Shown here: positions 42,326 to 53,441 of the stretch, piece after piece | How positions within the stretch are numbered: the first letter of the stretch is position 1 | Layout of the letters: the number at the start of each line of letters is the position of its first letter | Assembly (NCBI GenBank): GCA_030844895.1 | Contig: CM061223.1 | Coordinates: forward strand, 9,745,994 to 9,809,993 | Length of the DNA stretch: 64,000 nt | Source of the DNA: Ambrosia x helenae | Taxonomy: Eukaryota > Streptophyta > Magnoliopsida > Asterales > Asteraceae | Direction: 5' to 3' | The notes under the pieces: model-generated | What the model was told of the DNA's origin: nothing | What the model saw: the letters and a program-made list of their open reading frames with translations, nothing else | The model's database searches: none | Position numbers and translations under genes: made by a program

Positions 42326-44928
42326 ATGAGTTTGGTGTTGCAGTTTCCCACCACACCTACATTTTTCCGACCATTTCCATTACCCTTTAACCGATTCCGA
42401 TGCTCCGCCACTACCCTTACAGCACCTCAACAGGTACTCAACTATCCTTTCTTTCAGGTACATACATTAGGATTCTTATTGTATTTGCAATTATATTATT
42501 AATTCAGAGGAACGAAGTTGAACTGGAAAACAAGAAATACGACTTATTAAAAGTGATTCAAGACACTCAACGTGGGCTTCTCACTACTCCTAACCAACGC
42601 TCTGAAATCGAGGAATCTTTGGTGCCTTTCTTTCCTTTTTTTTTGTTTATAGCAGAAAAAAAATCATATAATTATTAAATAAATTGTTTTTTTAGGTGGA
42701 TTTGGAGAGTTATGCAGTGGGTGATGAAGCTGTTGATTTGGGTATTTTGGATGGGACATGGCGGTTGCAATATACTTCTGCTTCTGATGTTCTTATTCTT
42801 CTTGATTCTTCCTCCAAGCTTCCTTTTTTTCAGGTTTTTTTTAATTATCTTTTTTTTTTTTTAATTTTAGTGTATATTATTATTATATTAGACTGGTTTT
42901 ATGACACGGCGAAAAATGGTCATACGGGCCATATGACTCTTGTGATTGGTCACGTTAGTCACATTTGTGTAGTGTAACACATAATACGGAGTATATGATC
43001 CGGCGAAGGTCATACGGGCCGTATGACTTTGTTAGTGGTCACACAAGTCATTTCTTCATTAGTCAAAGTGGCAAACACATCCTACAAGCCATATGAATCG
43101 GCCTCAAACGGCCCATATGTCAATTTTCATCCTATCATACATTCATACCGCCCCAGATGACTATCATATGGCCCATCTGATCACTTTTCGTCATGTCATA
43201 CAACCTGTATGTGTCATACAGCCCATTTGAAAAACATCAACAATGTAGAAACAAGTTATCCTTAATTGTAACATTATAGTTTTTGAGGATGCGATCAGTT
43301 GACATGTGCCACTTTGTGATATGAATAGGTTGGCCAAATATTTCAGAAGTTTGAATGTAAGGATCAAAAGGACGGAGGCTATGTCCGCAATGTTGTTCGT
43401 TGGAGTATTCCCAGCTTGTTGGAGGTTAGTTTTGTCGGTGCGTCTATAGTTTATTCGTTTTAAACTAAAGTCTGCCCTTTTAGCAGCTGTATCGCCATCA
43501 CTTCCTTTTACTGCAGACTCCTGCCAGCATCAATAACATTATTAATCGAAGTATCGACATTTAAGACAGTTTACTGTCGTCATTGAACTTTTTTTTTTCG
43601 GGAAAAGAAAAACGTTATTTGAACATGTTTTCCTCGAAATATTACTGGAAAACGTTCATTACTTTTCCATGACGAAACACACCCGTAAGGCCATAAGATT
43701 ATTCAAAAAGGAAGCTAATAAAGTTGTAAGAGAAGATATCTTGAGGTTAGGAAGATACATCTAATGAATGGAAGGCTCATGAGCTACTTGAGATGGGCTT
43801 GCTAAAATCTTGAATTGGTCCAAGCTTAATGAGCTCGAGCTTAAAATGAAGGTCATTTAATAAACGAGCATGATCCCAAGCTTGATTAGACTAGCGATCC
43901 TATATGACCCTATTATTCATATAAATACTATATTATATATATAACAATACCATTTACATAACAATATTGTTACTAATACCATAACAAATATGATAAAAAA
44001 TCTAAATAATATACATATGTATCACTATAACAATGTATAGAAAACAATTGAATAACTAAATAAGAAATAAGCCGAGCTCGAGCTCTCTAAAGCTAAACGA
44101 ACCGAGCTCTATCTAAGCTGAGCTCAGGGTAGGCTCAACTCGCTTGCACCCCGATTAGAACAATGGTCAATGGAGAACATTTCTCCATATTGATCATAGT
44201 AAATGTATGATACCTACCAACTATACCATCAATGAAAGATGCGACTTTCTAACTACAATTTGACGAAGTTGGTTTTGCTCATAATTATATTCCAACTAAC
44301 ATGTACTTTTTACTCAGGAAAATGAAGGCGCCACCCTCTTGGTTTCTGCAAAATTTTCTGTTGTTTCCCGCCGTAACATCTACCTTGAATTTGAAGAGGT
44401 TGGTTGGTTAATTTTGTTGTCAAACCACCACGGAAATTGCTAAATTTAAAGCATTACTTATAATTTATTCACTCTACTTTTTTTTCAATGATAGATAGCT
44501 CTTCAAAATATAATCATCAGTGAAGAGCTGCAAGCTCTAATAGCCCCTGCGTTGTTGCCCCGCTCTTTTTTGAGCCTACAGGTAACCTTCTCACAAGTTT
44601 CTAATATTTTTCGTATATTTTTTACGTGAAAAAGAAAGAATCGCACTTATTATTCCATTTTTAGATCTTGCAAGCAATTCGTACCTTTAAAGCTCAAGTT
44701 CCAGTGAATAACACAAGCCCGGGAAGGTAAGTTCACAAATTATTATTAACTCGCGTGTACGTTCATTGTATATTTAAGTTGATAGTTTATAGAAAGATGA
44801 TATCAAATGGCAGGCGATCGGTGGGAGGGTTGTACTACCTTTCGTATCTGGACAAAAATATGCTTGTGGGTCGAGCTGTTGGAGGTGGTGGCGTGTTCAT
44901 ATTTTCTCGAGCTCAAAATATACTGTAA
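42326..44928 (+). CDS. PAP10: Plastid-lipid-associated protein (fibrillin), PAP10 type
   Basis: A fibrillin/plastoglobulin of chloroplasts, a lipocalin-like lipid-binding protein found on plastoglobules and thylakoids. Exons: 42326-42433, 42508-42621, 42696-42833, 43329-43424, 44318-44398, 44495-44581, 44665-44726 and 44814-44928. All introns are GT-AG and the joined frame gives 266 residues; the Arabidopsis PAP10 (FBN8) protein is about 284. Residues 1-30 are a Ser/Thr/Phe/Pro-rich transit peptide. The fibrillin core begins at LDGTWRLQYTSASD (92-105). It continues with FQVGQIFQKFECKD, RNVVRWSIPSLLE and the conserved end PGRRSVGGLYYLSYLDKNML then VGGGGVFIFSRAQ. A TATA-like TATATAAAAAT lies about 60 bases before the ATG. 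I assign PAP10 from the tail motifs by memory; another fibrillin subgroup is possible. Introns 3 and 4 hold repeat remnants. Confidence 0.88.
42834..43328. repeat. CATACGGGCC(G/A)TATG repeats in PAP10 intron 3
   Basis: At least six imperfect palindromes of the type ATACGGGCCGTATGA occur between 42930 and 43220, spaced by 40-60 bases. Similar GGGCCGT/ACGGCC text recurs at 59020-59340. The element type is not recognised. Confidence 0.5.
43425..44317. repeat. Old hAT-like remnant in PAP10 intron 4
   Basis: The stretch 43790-44160 is rich in AGCTCGAGC and GAGCTC and ends GCTTGCACCCCGATTAG, resembling the right end of TAGGGGTG-type hAT elements. The duplication is not recognisable. Confidence 0.4.
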
Positions 44929-45343
44929 ATTATCCTTGACTGGTTGTATAATTGTTTTATAAGTAATCATTCAGCCAAAAACTGTATAATTTAGAATAAT
45001 ATCAATTAAAATGTCGGGTTGATGAAGCGTTTTGGTAATTCGTCATAAAAATCCATATTCGTTATAGACATATTTTGCTAAACAAATCGTGCTCTTTCAC
45101 GTCATTCGTGTAGTATTCAGCTCAACATGTCAAGTTCATATACATAGCAAAAGAATAGATACACATGTTATTACAAAACCTATTATCCAAAAAAGAATAC
45201 CATACCCAATCTCCACCCTTCCATAACCAGCGCCCGGCCAATTCCACGCTTGTTACACACTCGTTCTTGTAATCAGATTCTCTCGGTCTTTGATCCCAAC
45301 AGCAGATCAAACCCGGTTCCATTGATCCAATCAGTTGCAATCG

Positions 45344-45550
45344 TGGATAACCGCTAGAGTTAGAGTTACAGTTCCGTTGAAGGTTTATCATATACCAAAA
45401 GTAGCAGTTGAACGGGATGGAAGGGAAAGTGAAAGAATATGTTGCAGTTCGGAAGATTGAGTTTGTTGAGATGCTTAAAGGGTGTGGTGACGCACCTGTT
45501 AAGTTCGTTGTTCATCTAAAAGACGATGAGTTTGAGTATATTACTGACTG
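45344..45550 (+). pseudogene. Ferredoxin:thioredoxin reductase variable-chain fragment
   Basis: The plus frame reads WITARVRVTVPLKVYHIPKV up to AVERD. After a one-base shift near 45413 it continues MEGKVKEYVAVRK...IEFVEM and then APVKFVVHLKDDEFEYITD and a stop. The run RVRV.VPLKVYHIPKV, the G-EGxxKEYVAV stretch and PVKFVxHLKDDEFE are, from family knowledge, the C-terminal half of the FTR variable (alpha) subunit, a small SH3-like barrel that supports the catalytic subunit in chloroplasts. The WKGKRISAN-type segment expected after YVAV is deleted and the N-terminal half is missing. It is a non-functional partial copy downstream of PAP10. Confidence 0.65.
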
Positions 45551-46358
45551 ATTCATGGTTTTGGTATTTTTAATGCTCTGTTTTTACAGTTGTAACATGT
45601 AACATGTTTTGTATTGTGGATAGCAGTTTGTTCCATTGTTGTGAAACTCTCAACCTCTTAATCGTAGAGCACACCACTTAACCACCATGTACTATTGAGG
45701 ACTTTTTTCGCAATATAACAATGAAAACGTAGGCATTCATCCAAGCAAGTTTTGGTATAGGCCTTTCCAAACAGCAAACATTTTCTTTTATTTTTCACCC
45801 CAACACTTGCCTGAGTCGCGGTTGCCATAAAATCTGATGCCGATGATCTGATCAGGTGCAATCAAATTGGATCCGAGAAATTATATGGTTATGATTGGTG
45901 GAAAGGTAAGCTGATTGCCGATCAAACATGTAATTTTCATAAAATTGATATTTTACTAATCAAATATTACATATATATACTTTAAAAGTGGTCAGTTTCA
46001 ACAGTAACCGACCACCACTCTTCATACAGAGTATGTTCCGAATTTAGAGACATCTTGCTGTGGTAATGGTATCAAGGTAATCATGGATGGATTTTTCGGT
46101 TGAGAGAACCTGAGTATAGAATTTGTAGAGCTATTGAAGTGAACCAACTTTCATTTGATTAACTGATAATAATATCTAACATAGAAGGGCAGTCTCTGTA
46201 CAGGCTGTCTTTAAAAGCATAATTGTTATCGAAAGATAAAACTACCTTCACAATAAAAAAGAGAAACCTACAATAATTGCCAGAAAAAAAAAAAAGAAAA
46301 CCAAGTGTGTGCTAATCGCTAAACTTGCAATCTTGAAAAATAATAATCTACCTGGCAA
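45551..46358. other. OBE4 3' region and unassigned sequence
   Basis: The part nearest 46358 is probably the OBE4 3' UTR. The 67-codon minus frame at 45658-45861 has no recognisable domain. Confidence 0.4.
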
Positions 46359-49300
46359 TCACGACGAGCTGAAGTTACGCTTAGTGGCTTCCATCTTCAA
46401 AAGTAAATCTTTAATCTCTCTTTCCATCCTTACTTTCATATTGAAATACTCCTGATGCGCATTCTCCAAAGCTTGTAATTCTTCCAACTTTTGTCTTCTC
46501 GTTTCCTCTGCTTCTGATAAATGCAACTTTCTCACCCGGTTTCCATACTCTTCATCAATTTTCTTGCTTTTTGCCTGCGCGATTCGGTTCAGACCTTCAG
46601 CTTCTCTTCTTGCATCATCAGCACGGTTTTGAAACATCTGAGCCTCCGCCAGCTTGATCCTGACTATGCCGTCCAACTCGTCAAAAACAGGCACCCCTGG
46701 TATTGTTGGAGTGGTCCGTTGTAATTGTACGTCTGAGCTGGTGGTTTTTAACTGGGTCGACCTGTCTGCGTAAATGGATTTCATCCACATGGCAGCTTCT
46801 TGGCTAGTTTTTGGAATATCTCCGTGATTTTGTTTCGCTAATTCTTTTTCTTGCGAGATTTGAATGTTGTCTGATTTGAAAGCATCATCGTCTGTAACAA
46901 GTGAAGCATGGAAGGTTATAATTAAATCATCAGACATAATTACAGTATTAAGCAAAAAAATATACTTAAATGAGAAAAAAAAAACGTAAAGATTGAAAAA
47001 CACTTGCCGTTGAGAAAACTCATTATATAACTTCTGACTTGTTGAAGATCTGATTTATTTGACAGTCTAGTCAGCAACTGAAGTGAGATCTCATGAAGAC
47101 GTTTTCCTCGAATATCCTCGCTGCCAGAAAATATTCTTCTAACATATTCAAGTTCGTTTGCCATCGTTTCAGCACTCCACCCTTTAGCAAAATTTTGATA
47201 AACCTCCCTCACAAAACCAAACATTTCAGACGGGTGATCACAAGCAACACAAAAAAACTGCATCTCAGTTTGACTTTGACCTAAAGCCCCGGTTGCGCTA
47301 CGACCATTTCTGATAAAAGATTCCCTTAAACCACAATCAGTGTGACACCAATGCAAACATACATCACATCCTACCCAACTACATGTATTTGAAGCCATAT
47401 CGAACTTTGAACAAACTAAACACATGCAAGCGCTGCAAAACCCTTTTTTCTGCGCACAAACTTTGCAATCACATTCATCAACAGGTAAGTAACTCCGACA
47501 TGCGAGGTTTCTGCATCTTAAGTTTAGATATATTTCTGCTAACTCAGAAGATGGCACATCAGCTTTTGTTTGGAGAAAATCTTGAATACCTGTTTTTAAC
47601 GCCACCAGTATCTCTATTTGAACGCTATGGGTTTTTGATAGAATATCTAAAGTAATATCAGACCTTTTTTCGAGTGTTTTACGAAAGGCAGAAAGCTGTC
47701 TTCGTTTGATCGGGTTCAAAATAACATCACGGGCTAAGTCTTTTAAACTTGCTAAAGAAGGTGGGCTCATTTCACTAAATACATGCGCCACCATGTGTAC
47801 TGGATCGGAAACCACCATTGCAAGAATGCGCTCAACCAAGTCGGCTGGATTAGTACCAATAGTCTCCCGCATAGCACGCCTTTTGTCTTTATGAAACTCT
47901 GAACCGGTTTCATGAGATCCAACGCTTTGAGTTGGGGATCTTATCTCATTCATATGCCGTGAGTGAGACCCTGATGGCTGTTTATTGTTATTACTACTGC
48001 TTAGCTGTCTCTCCAATCCAAGAGGTGCTTTATAACTTCCTTCTGCTGAACTGGAATTATGTAACTGTAAAGATTGAACATTTGAAACGCCAACATTTCC
48101 ATTTGAAATGCTTCTTTGAAGAGCCGGCGGTTCTGGGTTCTTTATATCATCTAATGACTGGACCTGCTGCCAGTTCACACCTTGAAACAATGGGCGGCTT
48201 TTAACAGATTGTTCAAAATCAAACGAATTCTCCGTTAGTGAGCAGCTAGGGTTGTGAGTGTAGTGCTGAGAACCAGAAAAAGATCGCGAAAATCCATCAG
48301 AACTTGTTTGGAATGAGCTGGCATGAGACTGAATGCTCATTTCCTGACTTGGAGAATCTGGACCCTGAACCGGGTTCTGGCAACCAATAGGGAAAAGAAC
48401 AGATGGTAAACGAAGCGAAAGTTCAAGCGGCTCTAGAGATTGCGACTCGTCTTTTGGTTTAGTAGCTCCTTTTTGGTCAGAGCTTTCTTGCTTTTTAACA
48501 GGATCCATAAAGAACAAATCGAAACCCCTTGTGCTTGGTCCTTCCATATCAATCTCTTTACTAGTCATAAAATCTCTTGGTTCATCATTGCCATCGGAAG
48601 CTGAAACAATCACACTTTTGCCCTTGTCCTTGAAACTTTGGGTCAGTTCTTTTGTAACAAGAGAACGATTAACATCTCCAGATTCATCATGTGCTTCATG
48701 TCGTTCTGCAGTTTCCGTTACCTCTACATGCATATCCGTATTAAAATTCTCACCCTTGACTTCATCATTTGTATCATTATCTTGTTGCGTATCCGTATTA
48801 AAATTCTCCCCTTTAACTTCATCGTTTGTACCGTTATCTTGTTTTGGAGTTACTTCCAACGGTTTACTACTTCCAGAAATATCGCTAGCTTTCTCTTTAT
48901 GAGCATCCTTCTTTTGATTATCCAACAATGAACCTGCACTTCCATTTTCAACGGTTTTCTGGGTCGAAGAATCCCCGGAAGAAGATGAATGATTACCCGT
49001 TTCCATTACCTTTTGACGAGTTTCTGGTTCTTTAACATCAGCTTTCGTTGCAACAATACTCGTTTGTCCAGGCTTGATCTCTTCTTTTAACATTACCTTT
49101 GTACTACCATCCAAACGTTTCTCATCAACACGAACGTCGTTTCGAACCGCCTGGCTGGTATTCAACGGCAAAGAAAGTGGTTCGCCAGCTGTGCCCTCAA
49201 CAATAGAAGCCGGTTCAGGACGACGATCATGATCATGATCAGGATCAGGTTCAAGCTCTCCTTCTTCTCTTTCACTGTTATTTTCACTCTTGGCAGTAGG

Positions 49301-49939
49301 AACACTTTCCGTCTTTTTAACTTCAACACTCTTCGACTGCTCACTTCCAGAGTCCTTCGACCAAGCCGGCGATTTCGCATCTCTCCCTCCCTGCGGCGAT
49401 CTCACATTACTAATTTCTTCCGAAGCTGCCTTACTTCCTCTCGCAGAATCACCACCGCTCTTCGCACCTTCCTCCACATCTTTACCCCCACCAAACCGCC
49501 TCCACGACGAAACACTACCCTCTCTCCGCGTCCGATCCCTCTCCGATCTAAACCCCTTCGGAAAATCCCTCCTCGGCCCCGAAAAACTTTCCGATCTATG
49601 TATCCTATCTCTATCTCTATCTCTATCACTACCATACCCACCTCGAGGCGACGAGCTAAGAATCCCCCTCTCACTCCTTTCACTACCATCCCTATACCTA
49701 TCATAACCCTTCCTCCTATCATAACCATCAACATCATAATCAGACCTCTTCCTAATCAACCTCGACCCCTTTCGCTCGTCTTCAACGCGATCATACCGCG
49801 ATAACGACGAAGACGACAATCCCTTCTTCCCACTTTCAGACTTGTAATGAAAACCCCTATGAGACGAACCCGAATCCTTAAAAACACCCTTTTCCCCTCC
49901 ATAGGAATTCAAATCATCACTAGACTTCAATCTCTTCAT
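46359..49939 (-). CDS. OBE4: OBERON/TITANIA-type PHD-finger protein
   Basis: A nuclear PHD protein of the OBERON family, needed for embryonic root and shoot meristem formation in Arabidopsis. Exon 1 is 49939-47008 and exon 2 is 46891-46359. The joined frame is 1154 residues; Arabidopsis OBE4/TITANIA2 has about 1160, which is why I choose OBE4 over the shorter OBE3. The order is: MKRLKSSDDLNSYGGEKG start; an Arg/Ser/Asp-rich region with DRDRDRDR (about 105); a long acidic disordered stretch; the OBE domain with NPADLVERILAMVVSDPVHM; the Cys-rich PHD region at residues 809-902 (CRNLACRSYL, CSACMCLVC, CDVCLHWCHTDC, CVAC); and a C-terminal coiled coil from about KLAEAQMFQNRADDARREAE to the end. 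The intron is GC-AG (GCAAGT donor); a GT donor three bases on breaks the frame. The gene has a CT-rich leader on the minus strand upstream. Confidence 0.9.
46892..47007 (-). other. GC-AG intron of OBE4
   Basis: The donor is G followed by GCAAGTGT and the acceptor is TTGTTACAG before ACGATG. Only this choice keeps the frame (FLN then DDDAFKSDN). The next GT, three bases later, leads straight to a stop. GCAAGT is the usual form of plant GC donors. Confidence 0.8.
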
Positions 49940-50919
49940 ATTTTATAAACACAATAATATAACACAACAACAGATTAAACTAAACTAAACTAAACCTTTC
50001 TTCAAACAGTTTCAGAACAAATCATAACAAACCTAAAATTAAGCGTTACAGATCTCAATCAATCATCTAACTGAGCTAAACAGATAAAGATTTACAAGCA
50101 ACAATAATAATCTCAAGTTAGGGTTTTTTTTTAACGAAACCCTAATTTCCAAAATAAAGAGGCAAATAATAATAATAATAAAGAGGTGAGCAACGAACAG
50201 AAGACATTCAACAACAGAAGACAGGAACGATGGATGGAGATATAATCGGAGAACTGTGACGGTGAAAATGTGTAGAGAGAGAGTAATTATTATTGTAGTC
50301 AACGTGAAGCTTTAACAAATGAGGAGAGAGAGAGAAAAAGAAGAGAGAGAGAGAGAGAGAGACTTGGATACGCAAGGTGCGCAGTGCGCATAGTTGGACC
50401 TTTGGTACAGAGTGGGTGTGTAATGCGCATATACGGCGTAGGATAGAGGAGAAAATAGAGTCAACGAAAGTTGAAACGACAAGGGTCACGAATATCCATG
50501 TCAGCTTTGATTTCGAGTCACTATGAATAACGACGAATAATGTTATTAAAAAAATCTGTCTACAGAAGACCAGAATCGCCTAAAGTTAAAGTATGAAGCT
50601 TTCATTTTTTTATTTAAAGAAAATGTGTTACATTTTTATTTTTATTTTTGAATGGCTGAGGAATTTATCTGATCTTGTGTTATTTGTAATCGTGTGACTT
50701 GAAATTATTGAAATTATGACCTTAAAATCTTGGGTGTTTTTAAGGTTTCGTAATTTAAAAAAAAGGGTGGGGGCGCAGTTTATTGTCCGCCTATCTTATA
50801 TTTTGATGTAACTTGACATATTTACACATATTAGAAATTAAAAAAAAAACTACTTTTTGAAATGAAAAAAATTAAACCACTATTTCGTGCGAGTTTTGTG
50901 ATGATGGAATCTTGACTTA
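49940..50919. other. OBE4 upstream region
   Basis: A GAGAGA tract at 50320-50362 (CT-rich on the gene strand) and scattered AATAAT repeats occur. No other gene is supported; the 79- and 93-codon minus frames here are probably leader or promoter. Confidence 0.45.
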
Positions 50920-51128
50920 GGGGGTGTTTGGGATTGATTATTTAAAACAGATTATGCGTTTTGGAAAAGCAGAGGTGGACATGCTTATAGATTATTGTGT
51001 TTTGGTAGCCTAAATAACTGATTATCTGCGTTTTCAAAACGCAATCCAAACACTAAAAACTGATTATCTGCATTTTCAAAACGCAATAATCTAAAAATCA
51101 TATTTAAAACGCAATTCCAAACACCCTC
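50920..51128. mobile_element. Tourist-like MITE, 209 bases
   Basis: The ends are GGGGGTGTTTGGGATTG and CAATTCCAAACACCCTC, flanked by TTA on both sides (50917-50919, 51129-51131). The interior has inverted TTTTCAAAACGCA-type repeats. Confidence 0.85.
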
Positions 51129-51131
51129 TTA

Positions 51132-52359
51132 ATAACATATTTGCATCAGGTTTTAATTTCTATAATCCGTTAAAGATGTATGAGTTTGAGTCTTGCAAAC
51201 TATGCATTAGATTAATTGTATATATATATATATATATACACACACTATATTATAAAGTATTTGACAAAGAATTCTTAAATTTTAAGAAGTACAAGTATAA
51301 TCGCTTATGATACAATACCTAATGCATATAATAACTACTTTGGGGAGGCAATTTTGTCTTTTGAATACCATATTTAATCAAAATGAAGTCAAGAGTTAAA
51401 TGATGTTTATGAAAAATCGTGACATTTAATTCTATAATTACTTGTAACACATTAAATATAAAAAATATAAAACATATAAAAGATCATTTATAATGCTACA
51501 TGTTTTGTTATAATAATTTTTTATACAAATTAGGTACTTTATAAAAGTTAAAAGTTTTATAAACTTGATAATACTATACGAAATCGAGAGGTAACGATTT
51601 GCATTTGAAATTATTACGTTATATTGATACACCTAAACATGCCTAATCATATCTAAACGTTACCGGATCCTATGACCGGAGAAAAAAAAATTCATTTATA
51701 ATTAATTTCAAACAAATATTTCACGTAATTATGGTCAATTGATCATGATTAAGTTAGATATAAGTGAATTTTCTCTAGCGAGATGCTAGAGAAATACAAA
51801 GTGAATTTTCTTCCACAAATTGTATTACATATTGTAATATGTGAATATTCGATGTCAAATTTTACGATGATTTAAATATATTATAGATTTGGTTGAATTA
51901 TTATTAATAAAAAAAAAACTCTAGAGTTTGCTAGATAAGTATTATTTGATTATTTGTGTTACAAAAATATTATTATAAAATCTTGTATTCCTAATACTCT
52001 ATGGATACATGATTGAAAATGGAAATGTATGTTATGGAGAAAATTTGTCTCGCGTCCTTAAATTTTTTTATATGAAATAAGTCAAACTTATTCCTGTTGA
52101 TAGTATTATCTTATGTTTACAAGAAAGAGAAAAGAAAAGTTACTATGTTGGTTTTATTTTTATACACCTTTGAATGTAAGTTTCGTTTATAACATACTTG
52201 TGTGTGATAAATACAATTCATCTAAGCATAGGCGAACAAGTCATGGCGAACAAGTCATGAAAGTTTTTTTTTTTTTTTTTTTTAGTTTTTTGATTTTCAT
52301 TTTTATGTTGTTATGTTATGGTTTCGATTTACTTATTTTTTTCTAACATAAGTAGGGTC
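51132..52359. other. Unassigned AT-rich sequence
   Basis: It contains a short (TA)n at 51221-51238 and poly-T at 52265-52283. No supported gene was found. Confidence 0.5.
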
Positions 52360-52612
52360 AAGTTATCCTACACAGCGTAAATAAATGAGAAGGGTGAGAA
52401 TGATACAAAAATACACAATAGATCACGAAATATGATACACCGAGTCAGGAAATATGACACAATGATTCACAAAATATAACACAATGCCGAAAAACATAGC
52501 ACAACGTTGGGAAAAAAACACAATGAATCACAAAAATGACTCAATGAATAAGAAAAAGATACAATGCTACAATGCTACATAAACATAGCACAACGTTGTA
52601 GTAAAAGGATAT
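52360..52612 (-). repeat. Degenerate CATTGTGTC minisatellite, copy 2 (inverted)
   Basis: Read on the minus strand it has the same layout as 17881-18110. On the plus strand the block GGGTCAAGTTATCCTACACAG comes first, then GAGAAGGGTGAGAATGATAC, then repeated GACACAATG/AACACAATG units. It abuts, or is inserted into, the Copia reverse transcriptase remnant. Confidence 0.75.
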
Positions 52613-52613
52613 A

Positions 52614-53436
52614 GTCAAAGAGAAGGTCTAAACTTTGATGAAACCTTCTGACTTATTGTAAAGATGATTATTGTTAGGTGTGTATTAATTGTTGCTGTGC
52701 AAAATGAATGGCATATGTTTCAATTAGACATCAATAATGCCTTTTTATATTCTTATATGGTGATTTGTTTGAAGATGTGTACATGCAATTGCCTGAAGGA
52801 TATTTCTCAAAAAATGATAATAGAGTTTGTAAATTAAAGAAGTCTTTATATGGACTTAAATAAGCCCCTAAAATGTGGAATGCAAAACTTTTTAGTGTTC
52901 TCTTTGAATTAGGTTTTTTGCAAAGTAAGTGTGATCATTCTATGTTTGTTATGAAAACTGAGAATGTGTTTGTTGCATTGCTTGTTTATGTGGATGATAT
53001 TATCATAACTGGAAACAATGTTGAATACATTGAATATGTTAAATCTTACTTCAAAACCAAGTTTTTAATAAAGGATTTAGGTTCCCTAAAATATTTTCTT
53101 GGCATAGAGGTTATAAAAACACAAGATAGAAAATATTGCCTAGAACTTCTTGTCGAATATGGCATGACTGGGTGTAAACCTGTTAAATGTCCAATTGAAC
53201 CCAATCATGTTATCACGAATCTGTGTAAACAAGAAAGAGATAACTTAGTGGACATAACATGATATTAGAGATTAGTAGGAAAACTTACCTACTTATCTCA
53301 CACCACACCAGACATAGCCCATTCTGTTAATGTGTTGAGTTAGTTTATGCATAAACCAACCAAGGCTCATCTCATGATAGCAATGAGGGTTCTAAGGTAT
53401 TTAAAGCAATCACTTGGTAAAAGGGTTAATATTTAC
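52614..53436 (+). pseudogene. Copia reverse transcriptase remnant
   Basis: The frame reads KGYSQREGLNFDETF, then LDINNAFLY, EDVYMQLPEGYF, KLKKSLYGLK (stop) APKMWN, VYVDDIIITGNN (the YVDD catalytic motif) and DLGSLKYFLGIEV, to LTYLSHTTPDIAHSVNVLS and VLRYLKQSLGK. Stops occur at about 52861, 53260 and 53340, so it is dead. gag, protease and integrase are missing on the left. Confidence 0.9.
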
Positions 53437-53441
53437 CAAAG

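Noticed and set aside
45122..45391. An 89-codon minus-strand frame
   Set aside because: It overlaps the FTR variable-chain pseudogene on the other strand and has no recognised domain. The plus-strand reading explains the region better.
49229..49804. A 191-codon plus-strand frame
   Set aside because: It is antisense to the Arg/Ser/Asp-rich start of OBE4. The frame is open only because of that codon bias.
52113..52346. A 77-codon plus-strand frame
   Set aside because: Its second half is a translated poly-T tract and there is no domain.
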